Assembly: GCA_011037195.1 (NCBI GenBank)
Contig: JAAEAF010003132.1
Span: 62,001 to 126,000, forward strand
Direction of reading: 5' to 3'
DNA: 64,000 nt
Source of the DNA: Triatoma infestans
Lineage: Eukaryota > Arthropoda > Insecta > Hemiptera > Reduviidae
In this document: positions 1-10,165 of the stretch, in pieces
How positions within the stretch are numbered: position 1 is the stretch's first letter
Layout of the letters: each line of letters begins with the position of its first letter
Notes under the pieces: generated by a model
What the model was told of the DNA's origin: nothing
The model's input: the letters and a program-made list of their open reading frames with translations, nothing else
The model's database searches: none
Program-made: the position numbers and the translations under genes

Positions 1-195
1 ATTGCTCTTGATGCTGGATTGCTCTGACACTTCTGAATTGTCCTCTGAATAAACACATGATGAACAAAACAAAAAAAAAACAGTGTTTGCATTTGAAAGC
101 CTAAACTAGAAATTACAGTTCTACTAATCATATTGCATACTGATACGATGTTTCATGTTTTAAAACTTTTCTTTTTTTTTTTTTTTTTTTTTGAG
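1..195. other. AT-rich sequence, no gene seen
   Basis: AT-rich sequence with runs of A and T. I see no open frame, RNA gene or repeat boundary here. It ends in a T run just before a family A repeat. Confidence 0.5.
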
Positions 196-923
196 AAATG
201 CTTATCCTCCCTCCTCCTCACCCAAAACCCGCGCTTAAATTAAATTTTCTCATAAGAAAATTCTAAAAAACAGTTTAGTTCCTAGTATTTTAGTTAATAT
301 AACAAATTTAATGAATGTGTCGTTTTTATAGAGGAAATCGCCGCAAACAGTTCAATAAATCACACTTTCCGGTCAGCATAGTTTTTTTTTCATCTCAAAA
401 TTTTTGGAAACCAAATTTAATTCTAATTAATATTATTTAGATGATGAAATCGTATAATAAACTCAATTAGTAGTTTAGAGGAAAACGTAACCCTATCTAT
501 TGCCCCCCCCCCACCTAAAACGGCCTTAAATGAATTTTCCCAGAGAAATATTTCAAATAAAAGTTGTAGCTACTTAATATACGTATAATAAGTTTGATAT
601 ACTATAACGAGAAAATTGGAAAAATCAATTTTCGAGATAATCGTCAAAAAAAGAGATAAGTCCATTCAGTAAACTGGTAATGCCATGGAATGTCATGTTT
701 AATTCTTTTTGCAATTTTTCGTTTTTGATTAATGCTGTACCACATATTTGCACACACAAAAACACATGCAGAACCATAACATTTTCTAAAAAAACCCATT
801 TTTTCTGATTCCAAGGTCCTTAAAGAAATTGTATTTCCACGGGAAAATTCGATATCAAAAATTTGAAATCGTTCTCTTAATAGGGAGGCAGGGCGAGAGG
901 GAGTAAGAAAAAGTAAAAATATG
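196..923 (+). repeat. Family A interspersed repeat, diverged copy
   Basis: The order of blocks matches other copies in the window: a CTTTCCGG block near 370, a module containing TTTAATTCTAATTAATATT (about 418-437), then TTTAGAGGAAAACGTAACCC, AAATGAATTTTCCCAGAG, and finally a terminal GGGAGTAAGAAAAAGTAAA near 899-917. No coding potential is seen. The superfamily is unknown; the near-inverted ends of the family (ACTTTCTCTTACTCC at the start, GGAGTAAGAGAAAGT at the end) suggest a non-autonomous DNA element, but this is inference. Confidence 0.6.
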
Positions 924-1259
924 AGGTTAAATTGATAGAAGAAGAAGCCAAACCTTTACTAAGTAAGAATAATGTATAAAAGAAAAAGTAAGACCTTTAA
1001 AGCAAATTTCGCAAATATTAATTGACTGTATAAATAAGAGCTTGGACTAAAAATAACAAGGGAAGGAAAAAAAAGCTAGCGGGCAAATACATATTCCGGT
1101 TTTTGTTAAGTTTGAAAAAAAAAATATCGAAGAATACACAATATAATATGTTATTTATTTATATTTAATAAAGTCCCCTGGCTGACCATTCAATCTAAAA
1201 ATAAAAATAAAAATCTGGTTCTTATTAGAGTGAATTTAGACTTATTTCAATAATTTCAA
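924..1259. other. AT-rich spacer
   Basis: Low-complexity AT-rich spacer between a family A copy and a SINE poly(T). No gene or structured feature is seen. Confidence 0.5.
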
Positions 1260-1519
1260 TTTTTTTTTTTTTTTTTTTTTACTATTATTAATTTAAGGCG
1301 AGTCAACAACTATGGTCATTGGCGCCCGGAGCCTTCTCAGTGCACTGCCGACCTCTGGACAGTGTTTTCTCGTTACAGACAACACTGTCCACACCACCGG
1401 AACCGTGAGCAGTAGAGGCTCCCAGGAAGAAAAAATCTAAGGTAGCACAGCTGGGACTCGAACCTGGTTCCTCCGCGTGGAAGTCCAGTACGCTAACCAC
1501 TTAGCTATTCTCTTCCCTC
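1260..1519 (-). mobile_element. tRNA-derived SINE (reverse orientation)
   Basis: Read on the minus strand it starts GAGGGAAGAGAATAGCTAAG, with an A box TAGCTAAGTGG and a B box GGTTCGAGTCC separated by a normal tRNA spacing. A tRNA-unrelated body follows, with CACTGTCC-type inverted segments, and the copy ends in poly(A), seen as T's at 1260-1280. It matches the copy at 50420-50670 along its whole length. SINEs of this kind are pol III transcribed and moved by a LINE. It is not a functional tRNA gene: the acceptor stem does not close. Confidence 0.88.
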
Positions 1520-1588
1520 GTATTACTTATTATTTATTTTTTTTATATAATATACATATATTTATTTATTATATATATTATATATATA

Positions 1589-1901
1589 TGTAACGGCAAG
1601 AGAGAAAACACACAAGCCCGTCCGAGAGAAAACAGACTCTCTCTCGTACTCTCTCACTTAAGCAGGCTACAGTGGGGAGAACCTATATAAGCCAGAGTAA
1701 GAGATCTAGACATCAATCTATCAGATTCAACCATATACATTGCATCCTGTCATAACTCTACTCCCACCACCCTTTATTCTATAAAAATCATTACAAGTCC
1801 AGTGCACTTTGTGTAACTTATAGCTAGCTATATTATAGCAGTGTCTTCAGATCTCGTTTAATTAATCAATCCTAATTTCTCTCCTCATCAACTCCATTAT
1901 A
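1589..1901 (+). mobile_element. Solo LTR-like element, family B
   Basis: It starts TGTAACGGCAAGAG and ends CTCCATTATA. About 95 bases in, a TATATAAG box lies at 1684-1691, and CATTACAAGTCCAGTGCA follows near 1790. The same roughly 300-bp unit recurs at 20708, 25731, 26033, 26334, 52239 and 52558. The copy at 20708 has a 5-bp target-site duplication, which fits a Ty3/gypsy-type LTR. No internal region or open frame accompanies it. It sits in an AT microsatellite, so no duplication can be read for this copy. Confidence 0.75.
1684..1691 (+). promoter_or_regulatory. TATA box of family B LTR
   Basis: TATATAAG, conserved in position in every family B copy, follows a GA/CT-rich upstream region. It is the likely core promoter of the LTR; the initiation site was not determined. 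Confidence 0.55.
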
Positions 1902-2162
1902 TATATATATATATATAATATTTATAATTATTATATTATTATTCATATTACTGATTATAAATTATGATAATGGCTTTTACTTTCCTCGATAGACATTCTA
2001 TTTAAACAATATATATTCAAAATTTTGTATATTACAACTTTTATTAATTTAAAATTTGCTCACTCAATCAAGAGATTTGCGATTGGATAAGTTCTCTTTC
2101 CAGTTAATCAAGCTCAAATCATATATAATCAAATTTGTCTATTCTATTTTGGTTTTGACGAT

Positions 2163-2322
2163 ATTTATTATATATATTATATATATATGTAACGGCAAGA
2201 GAGAAAACACACAAGCCCGTCCGAGAGAAAACAGACTCTCTCTCGTACTCTCTCACTTAAGCAGGCTACAGTGGGGAGAACCTATATAAGCCAGTAAGAG
2301 ATCTAGACATCAATCTATCAGA
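2163..2322 (+). repeat. Local 160-bp duplication of the family B LTR start plus its flank
   Basis: This repeats 1564-1724 almost exactly (two bases missing near the TATA box). It includes not only the first 135 bases of the LTR from 2188 but also about 25 bases of AT-rich left flank. Because the flank is included, this is a segmental duplication with a 599-bp offset, not a second insertion. It ends abruptly after CAATCTATCAGA. Confidence 0.8.
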
Positions 2323-2704
2323 ATAAATAATTAAATCTACTTCTAAAATAATTTTAATTAAATTTATAAAAATCTTTTGATTACACAGTCACGTATATAT
2401 ATATATATATATGTAATTCTAGTCAAATGTATAATGCACAGCTAATTAAATTTTGCTAATTATAATGGTACAATAATGATATTTACTCGTTAATATAATA
2501 TTCTGAATTAATTAGTGGAACCGCAATTAATAATAAGGAAATATTTATTAATTAAATATCGTATTTGTTAGCAAGTTAAAATGCGATTATCACTTTACTG
2601 TAAATATCAAACAAAAATTAAATTATGTAATATTACATTATATTTGTGGTTGAAAATAGCAAGCGGGACATTTTATTGATTGGTCTTAATAGGAAAAAAA
2701 AAAA
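2323..2704. other. AT-rich spacer
   Basis: AT-rich sequence with a short (TA)n at about 2395-2412. No gene or recognisable repeat is seen. Confidence 0.5.
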
Positions 2705-3150
2705 ATTTTTTTAAATCTGGTGTGAAACACTCACACGACTTTCTCCTACTCCTTTTAATACAATTATATATAAAATGGCAGATTATCTTTAAACCACAAA
2801 TTTCTGCAAATTTCTCTTAACATAACTATAGAGGTGGTGGGAGATTAAGTACCAACCTATTAATCTTGGCAGGTAGAAAAGTGATGATTATATTGTGGCC
2901 TCGTAAAGCGCTCTAAAAAAACACTATATACCAATTACTTATAACATTTGATAATAAATTAATGCCACAAATTCCGTACAACTAATCAAAAATAATATTT
3001 CAAATAAAAGCGGTACGTTTCAATCGGTTAACCGAATTTTTTTTTTCAAATTTGAAATTCTATCAATGCTTGTAATGTATATCATTATTATTATATAGGT
3101 GGCATATTTTATATTGAAGTGGTACTTTAGAGGAAAGCATATAACATTAC

Positions 3151-3354
3151 AATGAAATGTTTGTATGGCAATGGCCAGAGAAGTTGTTTTAAAGAAAAAG
3201 AATTTTTTGTTGCTCTACGTTTCGGGTACCATTGGTGCCCTTCTTCAGCAGCTCTTTAGCGTAAGAGAGGAGTAAACGTTGGGAAAGTTGAGACTGAAAA
3301 AACAAAAAAAAACAATAAATATATCATTTGTTTATGTATGAAAATGCACAACTT
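3151..3354 (-). mobile_element. 204-bp insertion with 13-bp target-site duplication and a hammerhead-like motif
   Basis: CATATAACATTAC occurs at 3138-3150 and again at 3355-3367, either side of the insert, inside a family A copy where other copies have it once. The insert has no open frame. On its minus strand it holds a CTGAAGA-hairpin-CGAAAC motif (3211-3256). Part of it (about 3319-3343) is repeated at about 6447-6475. I infer a short non-autonomous retroelement, possibly related to Penelope-like elements, which are known to carry hammerhead motifs. No reverse transcriptase is present. Confidence 0.6.
3211..3256 (-). ncRNA. Candidate hammerhead-ribozyme-like motif
   Basis: On the minus strand: CTGAAGA, one unpaired A, a six-pair stem GGGCACC/GGTACCC with one mismatch and loop AAT, then GAAAC. 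CUGANGA and GAAA are the invariant core boxes of hammerhead ribozymes. A convincing stem I is not visible, so activity is doubtful. Confidence 0.4.
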
Positions 3355-3805
3355 CATATAACATTACTGTTACCACCACAAAAACCCCAAAAATGAATTT
3401 TCTTCGGAAAATATTTCAAATAAAAGTGATAGGAATTTATGTGTGTAGATTAAGTATACGAAGTTTAAAAAAAATTGGTAAAAACCGTTTTTTTAGAAAA
3501 ATCAGGAAAACTGAAAGAAAAAAAACCGTTCAGTATAGTGGCACTTCCTCTTGATGGATTTTGCCCGAAATCTTCGTGTCTGATGCGGTGGTAATACTTA
3601 AACGGAATACCAAGTTTGAGCTTTCTGTGACATTTCGTTTTTGAGGTATTCTGTTATCACATACATACACAAACACAGCTAAACTTTTTTTTTTTTTTTT
3701 TTTTAGGGGACTTCAAACATGTATTTTTGGTTAAAAACACTATTTTTAAAATCTGTCACAATCTCAATACTTCCTCTTACTAAAGGAGTAAATAATAAAA
3801 AAGCG

Positions 3806-4344
3806 GTTAGAAGAAGCAAAAACAAAATGAAATCAGTGGCGGTACAAAAAATAGTTTGTGCGCGTGTCGTTTACACAACAATCCTGCCTGCCAGGAACGG
3901 AACTATGGATCTACTTAAAATAAAAAATAAAATAAAAAAAATCACCCTACTAAAAACACGCGATTTCTCAATTACTGATTTTTTTTAAACGATAACCATA
4001 GTTTTTTTATGCTAAAACAAGAACAAAAAAAAAAAAATCAAAGTATATACAAAATGAGGTTAATATAATTTTAACTTAACTTAATAAAACAAGAAAATAT
4101 ATTTATTTAAAGAAAACGTTTTTTTTTTAAGTTATATTTGGAATAATAAAGTTAAATTTGTTTATATTAAGTTATTTAGAGAATAACAATTTGTTAACAT
4201 TGTAAATTTTGTACCTAGAATTAAAATAAAAATCTTGTGAGAAACAACCACATGACGTCTACGTTTTATTGCTCGTTATTTGTAATTAAACTATTTTCTT
4301 TTTTTTTGGAATCCCTGATAAAAGTTTTGTTGATTAGTAAGTAG
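3806..4344. other. AT-rich spacer
   Basis: AT-rich; a short open frame at 3719-3988 lies partly in family A DNA and has no recognisable domain. Nothing else is seen. Confidence 0.5.
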
Positions 4345-4500
4345 TTAGGGAAGGGTTAAGTGGTAGCGCGCTAGACTAGCAGCGCGGAGGTCCCATGTTC
4401 GAGTCCAGCAATGCTACCGTTAGATTTTTTTCTTCCTAAGAACCTCTACAGATCACTGCTCGGGGATGGACAGTGCACTGAGAAGGCTCTATGGGCACAA
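4345..4500 (+). mobile_element. tRNA-derived SINE, internally deleted
   Basis: The head AGGGTTAAGTGGTAGCGCGC and B box TGTTCGAGTCC (about 4397-4407) match the SINE family. About 40 bases of the body are missing between GGGATGGACAGTG and CACTGAGAAGG, relative to the copy at 50420. The loss probably occurred by recombination across the two CAGTG repeats. No poly(A) tail is preserved. Confidence 0.75.
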
Positions 4501-5125
4501 TAGATCTTTCAGGTCCCACTAAAATACCCCTATAAAAATCTACAAGTAAGTGATTGAACCAAACATTATATTTATCTAGCATTTCGGTGGGAATCCTTAA
4601 GTTAGCTAACGGCAGAAAATCTAACAGCAGCACTACTTGACTCTCCCTGTGAACCTCCCTAAATTAATTTTAAAATATATGCGATATATAAAAAATACTA
4701 TATAGAATAGAATAGAATATGTTTATTTGACTCACAAGGTATACATCCTACAGCCATAAGTTTGGACATTAACAAGGACAAAAAACAAAAATACAATAAA
4801 ATAAAGATTTAGCAAATTACATGATCATAATTCAGCTATAAATAAATGAAACTAAGGTAATTGTAAAATCTTCGTACAAAAGAAAAGCAAACTGTTATGT
4901 ATAAATCAAAGCAAAATACAACTGAACAACAAGCAAACCAAAATAATAATAATAATAATAATAAAATAAAAATAAACAACTTAGAACAAAAATAAATATT
5001 CACTCTTCAGTAAATAAACACCAATCATAAATTTCTTATATTTAAACTGTGTACGCTATATACAAACAAACTATTTCATTTATCATCAGAGACATTTTCC
5101 GTGGAAGCCTGCTTCATTTTGTGGT

Positions 5126-5163
5126 CATCGACCGGTTTCGGGCGTTCGCCCATCTTCAGGATG
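5126..5163 (-). ncRNA. Hammerhead-ribozyme-like motif, left palindrome arm
   Basis: Mirror copy of the motif at 5345-5382. The same boxes are present: CTGAAGA, GGGC-GAAC-GCCC hairpin, GAAA, CCGG, TC, with CATC/GATG as stem I. Confidence 0.5.
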
Positions 5164-5344
5164 CGCTTTTCAGACAGTGTGCCAACACAGACTCGTACAG
5201 AGACTTAGTTTCACACTAACTGAGGTGTATGTTTAAAATACTCATACTTCGAAGTATAAGTTCGGAGTATTTTAAAAATACACCTCAGTTAGTGTGAAAC
5301 TAAGTCTCTGTACGAGTCTGTGTTGGCACACTGTCTGAAAAACG

Positions 5345-5382
5345 CATCCTGAAGATGGGCGAACGCCCGAAACCGGTCGATG
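5345..5382 (+). ncRNA. Hammerhead-ribozyme-like motif, right palindrome arm
   Basis: In order: CATC (5345-5348), CTGAAGA (5349-5355), one extra T, stem II GGGC-GAAC-GCCC (5357-5368), GAAA (5369-5372), minimal stem III CCGG, TC (5377-5378) as the expected cleavage dinucleotide, then GATG (5379-5382) pairing with CATC. This fits the type I minimal hammerhead layout described for Penelope-like elements and retrozymes. The weak points are the unpaired T at the base of stem II and a stem I of only four pairs. Confidence 0.5.
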
Positions 5383-5734
5383 ACCACAAAATGAAGCAGG
5401 CTACCACGGAAAATGTCTCTGATGCTTTCCAGCTCTGCGGAACCAACCACCACAACATTTAATTTATCTGTTGTATCTATTGTTAACAGTTGTATCAGCT
5501 GATCTGTTTTATTTGGAACCTTATTTATAAATCTTTTTAAATATTTATTTCTATATATTAAATACGCCGGACATTCTAATATGAAATGTAGTATGTCATC
5601 TTTTTTATTGTTTAAACAAAATTTACAGTTCTCATCGTAATGAAATTGATATTTTTTACCTTTGAAATAAATATTACAATGTTTCATATTTGCCATTCTA
5701 AGTTGGGATACAAGTCTTAATTTCGTTATAACAT

Positions 5735-6116
5735 TGGGGTTTCGGTGAAACCCCCACCACTCATCCACTCTAGCGGAGAGAAACAGCCCCTCTCGCACAG
5801 AGAGGAGAGGCTCGGCCAGTGTATATATATATATATATATATATATAAGAGATGGACAGTCAGAGATGGTTCTGTTGAATTCAGTTTTACACATCAGATA
5901 TCATTCTGTTGATTTACACATCAGTTTAACATCATTCCGTACATATCATTTAACCACCACGTCAGTCTGTCAGTTGAGTTCAGTTCTAAACTCTACAGTG
6001 TAAAGTCCTTGGCAGTCAGTCATATACCGATATATCAAATTATATATCTTATACCCATCTTAAGATGTTTATCATTCATCATCAACAACCAACATCTCCT
6101 CACAACACCCTTACAT
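5735..6116 (+). mobile_element. LTR-like segment (related to families B and D)
   Basis: A CT/GA-rich upstream part (CAGCCCCTCTCGCACAGAG) is followed by a TATATATAAGAGATGG promoter-like block at about 5820-5855. Further on are GTGTAAAGTCCTTGGCAG (about 5998-6015) and a CATCAACAACC-rich end near 6080. The same order is seen in families B and D. The exact ends are uncertain and no target-site duplication was found. Confidence 0.45.
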
Positions 6117-7693
6117 ACAGTTAAATTTTAAATAAGATTCGCAACCTTGAAGAGTACTAATCGAGCGGTAAATCGGGTTGTATGATGAATTTAAAACTGA
6201 ATTTATATCTTTAAAAATACTATATCGTACGTATATTATATACAGGATATCAAGTGTCAGTATGAGCCGTTTTCGCGGCAAGAGCGAAACACAAAAAATA
6301 CGAGTTGAAGAATTTTGACGATATTTCATGAAGTATTCTTCTCTAATATTCATAGCGATACCTAAATAGATATGAAATGTTTAATTCACAAAAACTGATA
6401 TGAAAATTCGATTATTAAATGACATCAGGATGGATCATATCATAAAATTGATTATATCATTTGTTTATGTATGAAAACGTAAATATCTATCTAACTATCA
6501 AATATGTCACAAAAATTTTGGCAATTTTGTTAATATGTACACCGGATGACGAAGAAAAAGGAATGAAACAAAGATTTTTCACATTGTAATATTTTCCAAT
6601 ATTTCAATTTTTACCGAAAAGTTTGGGAGATGTCAATTTTAATTGGGTCGGGGGGGTCGTGTGTTAAGAACGCTGCGATTCTACTCACGTGTAGTTCAGG
6701 CTTTAGCTACCAAGGTGCGCTATTAACGGTTTCATCCAATTTTTTCTCAAGATGCTGGATAAGAACCCTTCTTTGCTCTCATCACTGAATTCTCGCAATG
6801 AAAGGCCAGTAGGCTAGCCATTAGAAAAACGCGTGAGGATAAAGCCGTTAAACAACTGTGAAATTAATTAGAAATAAATCAAATTTTAATTTTTTAACTT
6901 TGTATTGTACTATTCGTCGACGACGATATGCTGTTTACCAGAACATCCTGAAAATGGTTGATAACTACAAAAAAAAACAGCTGATTACAGACGAAAATCT
7001 CTGAAATCTAATTATAGTTTCGATACCAATACAATACTGAAGAGATCATTTTTATTTCGAAAGAAAACTGTTGTAAAAATATATTGGCGCACATTTTTTT
7101 TTTGTCAAGTTAAATAAAAATCAGTTCGATAAATGTCAAATAATTTACCTTACATCATAGTTACTGGCTTGTCATGTTGGTATTAATAAAAACTGACGGA
7201 GACTTACGTCATAGACAAAAAAAATCAAATCAAAAGTCACATTTCTTTAAATATATGAGCATCACATTAAATATAACTAAAAGAAAACTAAATTTTTTTC
7301 ACATTTTTAAATAACAATTTATTTATAAAAAAAAAAAAAAAAAAAAAAAATCTAGCTGCATGTGCCCAAAATAACTCGTCTTTTGAGTGGATGTAAAGGA
7401 TATATAAACACTGAAATGAAAGGGTGTTGAACTTATGATTATGAAAGTAAAGGATATATGAACGTTGTATATATTTTGTTTTTTCAATTTTTACATTCCT
7501 TAATAAATAATTTTTTAGGAGTATAAAGACAATTTGAGGGTAGAAATTAGGTGAGAAAATGTCATCTATCTATCGATATATATGTTATAAAGTGTACAAA
7601 TGAAGTTAATTTCAAAATATACCATAACTATATTTAATTATTATATGGTTTTCACTGTACTTAAATTTTGTGTAAATAAATTTGCGTAATATC
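6117..7693. other. Unclassified AT-rich region
   Basis: No coding region is recognised. It contains a piece shared with the 3151-3354 insertion (about 6447-6475). A degraded copy of the palindrome-arm sequence lies at about 6945-7005, where CATCCTGAAAATGG keeps the flank but has lost the hairpin. There is an A run at 7327-7350. Confidence 0.5.
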
Positions 7694-8705
7694 GGGAGGA
7701 TGGTCTAGTCGCATATGTCAGAACTGTGATGATTAGAGTTAGGGTAACGGTGTATCACTATCTATGTCGTGTCCCAGTTTCGCTGGGTACTAGAGGTTTC
7801 GTGTATTTGGGAGGGCATTTTATTATTATTATACCGGGTGCCTAATGGCTTTTATCCTCCCGATGCCCCCCCCCATATCATCCCCTTAAATAGTCTCCCC
7901 GGTAGCTTACCGGTCAGTCTAAATATCCCAAATATCCTTGAACTCCAATATCCTAGGCAATCCTGCGAGAGTAGTACCACCCAAATACGCGAAACCTAGT
8001 ACCACAGCGAAACGGGGACACTGACATAAATAGATACACAACACCGTTTCCCTGACCGTCGTCGCAATTCTGACAAATGTGACTAGGACGTCCTCCTATG
8101 TTTAAACAAGTGACTAGACACCCAAGTTAATCCAGTCACTACCTCCTCAAGGTCCTACTGAGGGACAGGAGGTTCCGCAAAACGAACTCCTGCTTAATTC
8201 CTTTTATAAATCTTTTAGCTTGGAGGCACCCCTGCATGCCTCCCCCCCCCCAGCATTTCTCCAAGACACTTGTCTTCCAAAATCTAATCTGTTTGTTGCA
8301 AAACCTCTTTGTGACGGCAAGGCCTGGTTCAGGACCATAAAATGATAATGATGATCCCTTCCTAGCCAACTGATTCGCCTTCTCATTGCCCTCTATTCCC
8401 GCATGTCCGGGTATTCCAATCGAGACGCACCTTACCCCTCCGAGCCAAAGCGTTAAGCCTTCTCCTACATTCTCCCACTAGTTTCGAGCTCCACCATGGC
8501 TTGCTCAAAGCCCTCAGTGCGGCCTAAGTGGGATGGCATTACTCTCGTGGGATCGCCTGGGAGGATTGAACCTGAAAGTTATTTTAGGATTTTGTAGGCA
8601 AGCCGGCAGACTATTGGGGGGAGATTAACTGAGGGGATGATTTGGGAGGGAAAAATGGGGGGGATAAAAGCCACATAGGCTTAGGTCACAGGACGATAGG
8701 CACCC
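7694..8705 (+). mobile_element. I-clade LINE 3-prime fragment, split by a nested copy
   Basis: 7694-7819 and 8541-8705 together match the 3-prime end of the I-like LINE at 48965-49260. They hold the zinc-knuckle coding region, the C terminus and the UTR block AAAAGCCACATAGGCTTAGG. The two parts are separated by a reverse-strand copy of the same family at 7820-8529. The frame is broken by stops and shifts. This was an old insertion later hit by another member of the family. Confidence 0.82.
7820..8529 (-). mobile_element. I-clade LINE, 5-prime truncated, nested in another copy
   Basis: On the minus strand the relic encodes the end of an RNase H domain, the linker LAVTKRFCNKQIRFW and the region leading to the C terminus, with frameshifts. 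It ends in (TAA)n next to 7820. The flanks GGGAGGGCATT (7809-7819) and GGGATGGCATT (8530-8540) agree at 10 of 11 positions and are the target-site duplication. RNase H together with a (TAA)n tail is typical of the I clade. Confidence 0.85.
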
Positions 8706-8967
8706 AGATTTGATGAATAATATGTGTAAATTTTAGTCCATTAATAAATTTGTTGATATTTTTTTGTTACTGAAATGAAAATAAAACAATATATTTGCAC
8801 TTTTTTGGCTGGCAACCTAGCCACCCACTTCTCATAGAATTAGAGGCCTGTAAGATCGAGTGAGTGGACACGTTTATATACCTGGGCTCCCTATTCACCA
8901 AAGCAAAGATACATGCTGCAAAAATATTTGTAAAAAAAGATAAGCCTAATATATATATATATATATA

Positions 8968-9084
8968 ATAACGCAGCCACTGGTGCCATCTAGAAGAGAA
9001 AGCAGGTACCACAAGTTCTCCTAGTGGCCGCTAGGAAGTGCTGGCGGCGGCGCGCTCTAGCTCTTTCTAGAAGAATCGAGAAAG
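8968..9084 (+). repeat. Inverted partial copy of family C LTR
   Basis: TAACGCAGCCACTGGTGCCA through CTAGAAGAATCGAGAAAGT is the reverse complement of 9386-9501, the start of the neighbouring LTR. The 117-bp arm and the full LTR could fold into a hairpin with about a 300-base loop. An AT microsatellite separates them. Confidence 0.85.
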
Positions 9085-9109
9085 TATATATATATATATA
9101 AGTATATAT

Positions 9110-9501
9110 AGTAACGTTTTTCCCTCTAAACTAGCTACTACAACTAGTTCTAAGTGGGTTTGTTTAGATAAAACACTAAACTTCAATAAGAAAAACACCA
9201 ATTTATTGTTTTACACAATAAATTACAAATACAACACTTAATAATAATTAATTCACAGTTTAAACCAACAAAAGATCACTTTGTTTCACTGTTTATACAC
9301 TTATCACAAATGCACACTTCGTTTGAAACAAGAATCTCTCTCAGACTGACTGTTATCCCACTATTTAGTGGAAGAAGGGTCTAGAACTTTCTCGATTCTT
9401 TTAGAAAGAGCTAGAGCGCGCCGCCAGCGCTTCCTAGCGGCCACTAGGAGAACTTGAGGTACCTGATTTCTTTCCTAGATGGCACCAGTGGCTGCGTTAC
9501 T
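9110..9501 (-). mobile_element. Solo LTR, family C
   Basis: On the minus strand it runs from (T)GTAACGCAGC to AAAACGTTAC, about 392 bp. It matches 62122-62514 throughout, and both ends carry the inverted TGTAACG/CGTTACA pair usual for Ty3/gypsy LTRs. AATAAA-type signals lie near 9205-9230. The flanks are AT microsatellite, so the duplication is only consistent with TATAT. There is no internal region and no coding capacity. Confidence 0.8.
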
Positions 9502-9599
9502 ATATATACGTATATGATCACGTAGGAGAAAACCAAAGGAGGTGTTGCGTGAAGTACGAAAAAAACTGATCGAATTTTCGGGTAGGATCTTTCTTTTAA

Positions 9600-10165
9600 T
9601 ATGCAAAGCAATATCAACTTTGAACATTTTGCAAATTTTTATTTTCTCTTAGTGCTGTAAGAGAATTTGATTGAAACAAATTTTCGAGTTTCCAGTGGAA
9701 ATACATTGTTTGAGGTCTCCTAGGGCAGGGGAAAGTAGTTTTTAGAAAGTAAGTGTGTGGTTAGCGTAATTAAAAAAATAGAAAATCTCAGTATGCTGAC
9801 ACTTAGTATTTCATTTAGGTTTTATCAGCGGTCGTGACAATAAGGTTTTTGTCAAAATCGGATTCAATTTTGGATGTTCCCCTTAACTGAATAGACTTTT
9901 TTTTAGTTCCAAGATTTTCTCTAAAAGCAGCTACAACGATTTTCTCTTTTAAATTGGTTTATCAACTAACATATAAAAAGCTACAACTTCTATTTGAAAT
10001 ATTTTTTTCAGGAAAGGGGGGGGGGGTGTACTGAAGGTTGAATGACGTTAGGCTATCCACTAAAGTGCCACTTCAGTATATTTTACGATTCTATCGGTCT
10101 ATATGATATTAATAAGAATTTAATGTGTAGCCAAAATTACGAGTTTGAAGTAAAGCAATTTGCCG
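9600..10165 (-). repeat. Family A repeat
   Basis: On the minus strand, family A blocks appear in the usual order, with TTTTCTCTTAGTGCTGTAAG at the end of the element (9638-9657) and CTAAAGTGCCACTTCAG near 10060. No coding sequence is seen. Confidence 0.6.

Larger units (their letters stand above)
2705..3805 (+). repeat. Family A repeat, interrupted by a 204-bp insertion
   Basis: It begins with AATCTGGTGTGAAACACTCA (about 2715) and a TTTCTCCTACTCC block. It runs through modules with AGAGGAAAGCATATAACATT and GATGCGGTGGTAATACTTAA, and ends near CTTCCTCTTACTAAAGGAGT (about 3770-3790). The copy is split at 3151-3354 by a short element flanked by a 13-bp duplication of family A sequence. The middle part (2770-2990) is diverged. 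Confidence 0.65.
5084..5424. repeat. Near-perfect 340-bp palindrome
   Basis: The arms (about 5084-5250 and 5258-5424) are reverse complements with only a few differences. The centre is the palindrome ATACTTCGAAGTAT and there is almost no spacer. Each arm contains CATCCTGAAGATGGGC (read outward from the centre) and GAAACCGGTC. The palindrome lies between LINE coding sequence and its 3-prime UTR, so it probably inserted there or arose by inverted duplication. Target-site duplications are not obvious. Confidence 0.85.
4701..5760 (-). mobile_element. Non-LTR retrotransposon C-terminal relic (zinc-knuckle region) and 3-prime UTR
   Basis: The minus-strand open frame at 5289-5894 encodes, from about 5740 down to about 5430, a region with C-x2-C-x9-H-x4-C (CKFCLNNKKDDILHFILECP). 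This is the zinc-binding motif that follows the reverse transcriptase domain in many insect LINEs. The last part of that frame (below 5424) is translated from an unrelated palindrome and is not LINE protein. Sequence from 5083 down to 4701 looks like a 3-prime UTR and ends in (AATAG)n at 4704-4720. The reverse transcriptase domain itself is absent. The clade is not assigned; the relic at 56215-56985 may be related. Confidence 0.6.

Noticed and set aside
1303..1500. Minus-strand 65-residue frame
   Set aside because: Lies inside a SINE; same translation pattern recurs only where the SINE recurs.
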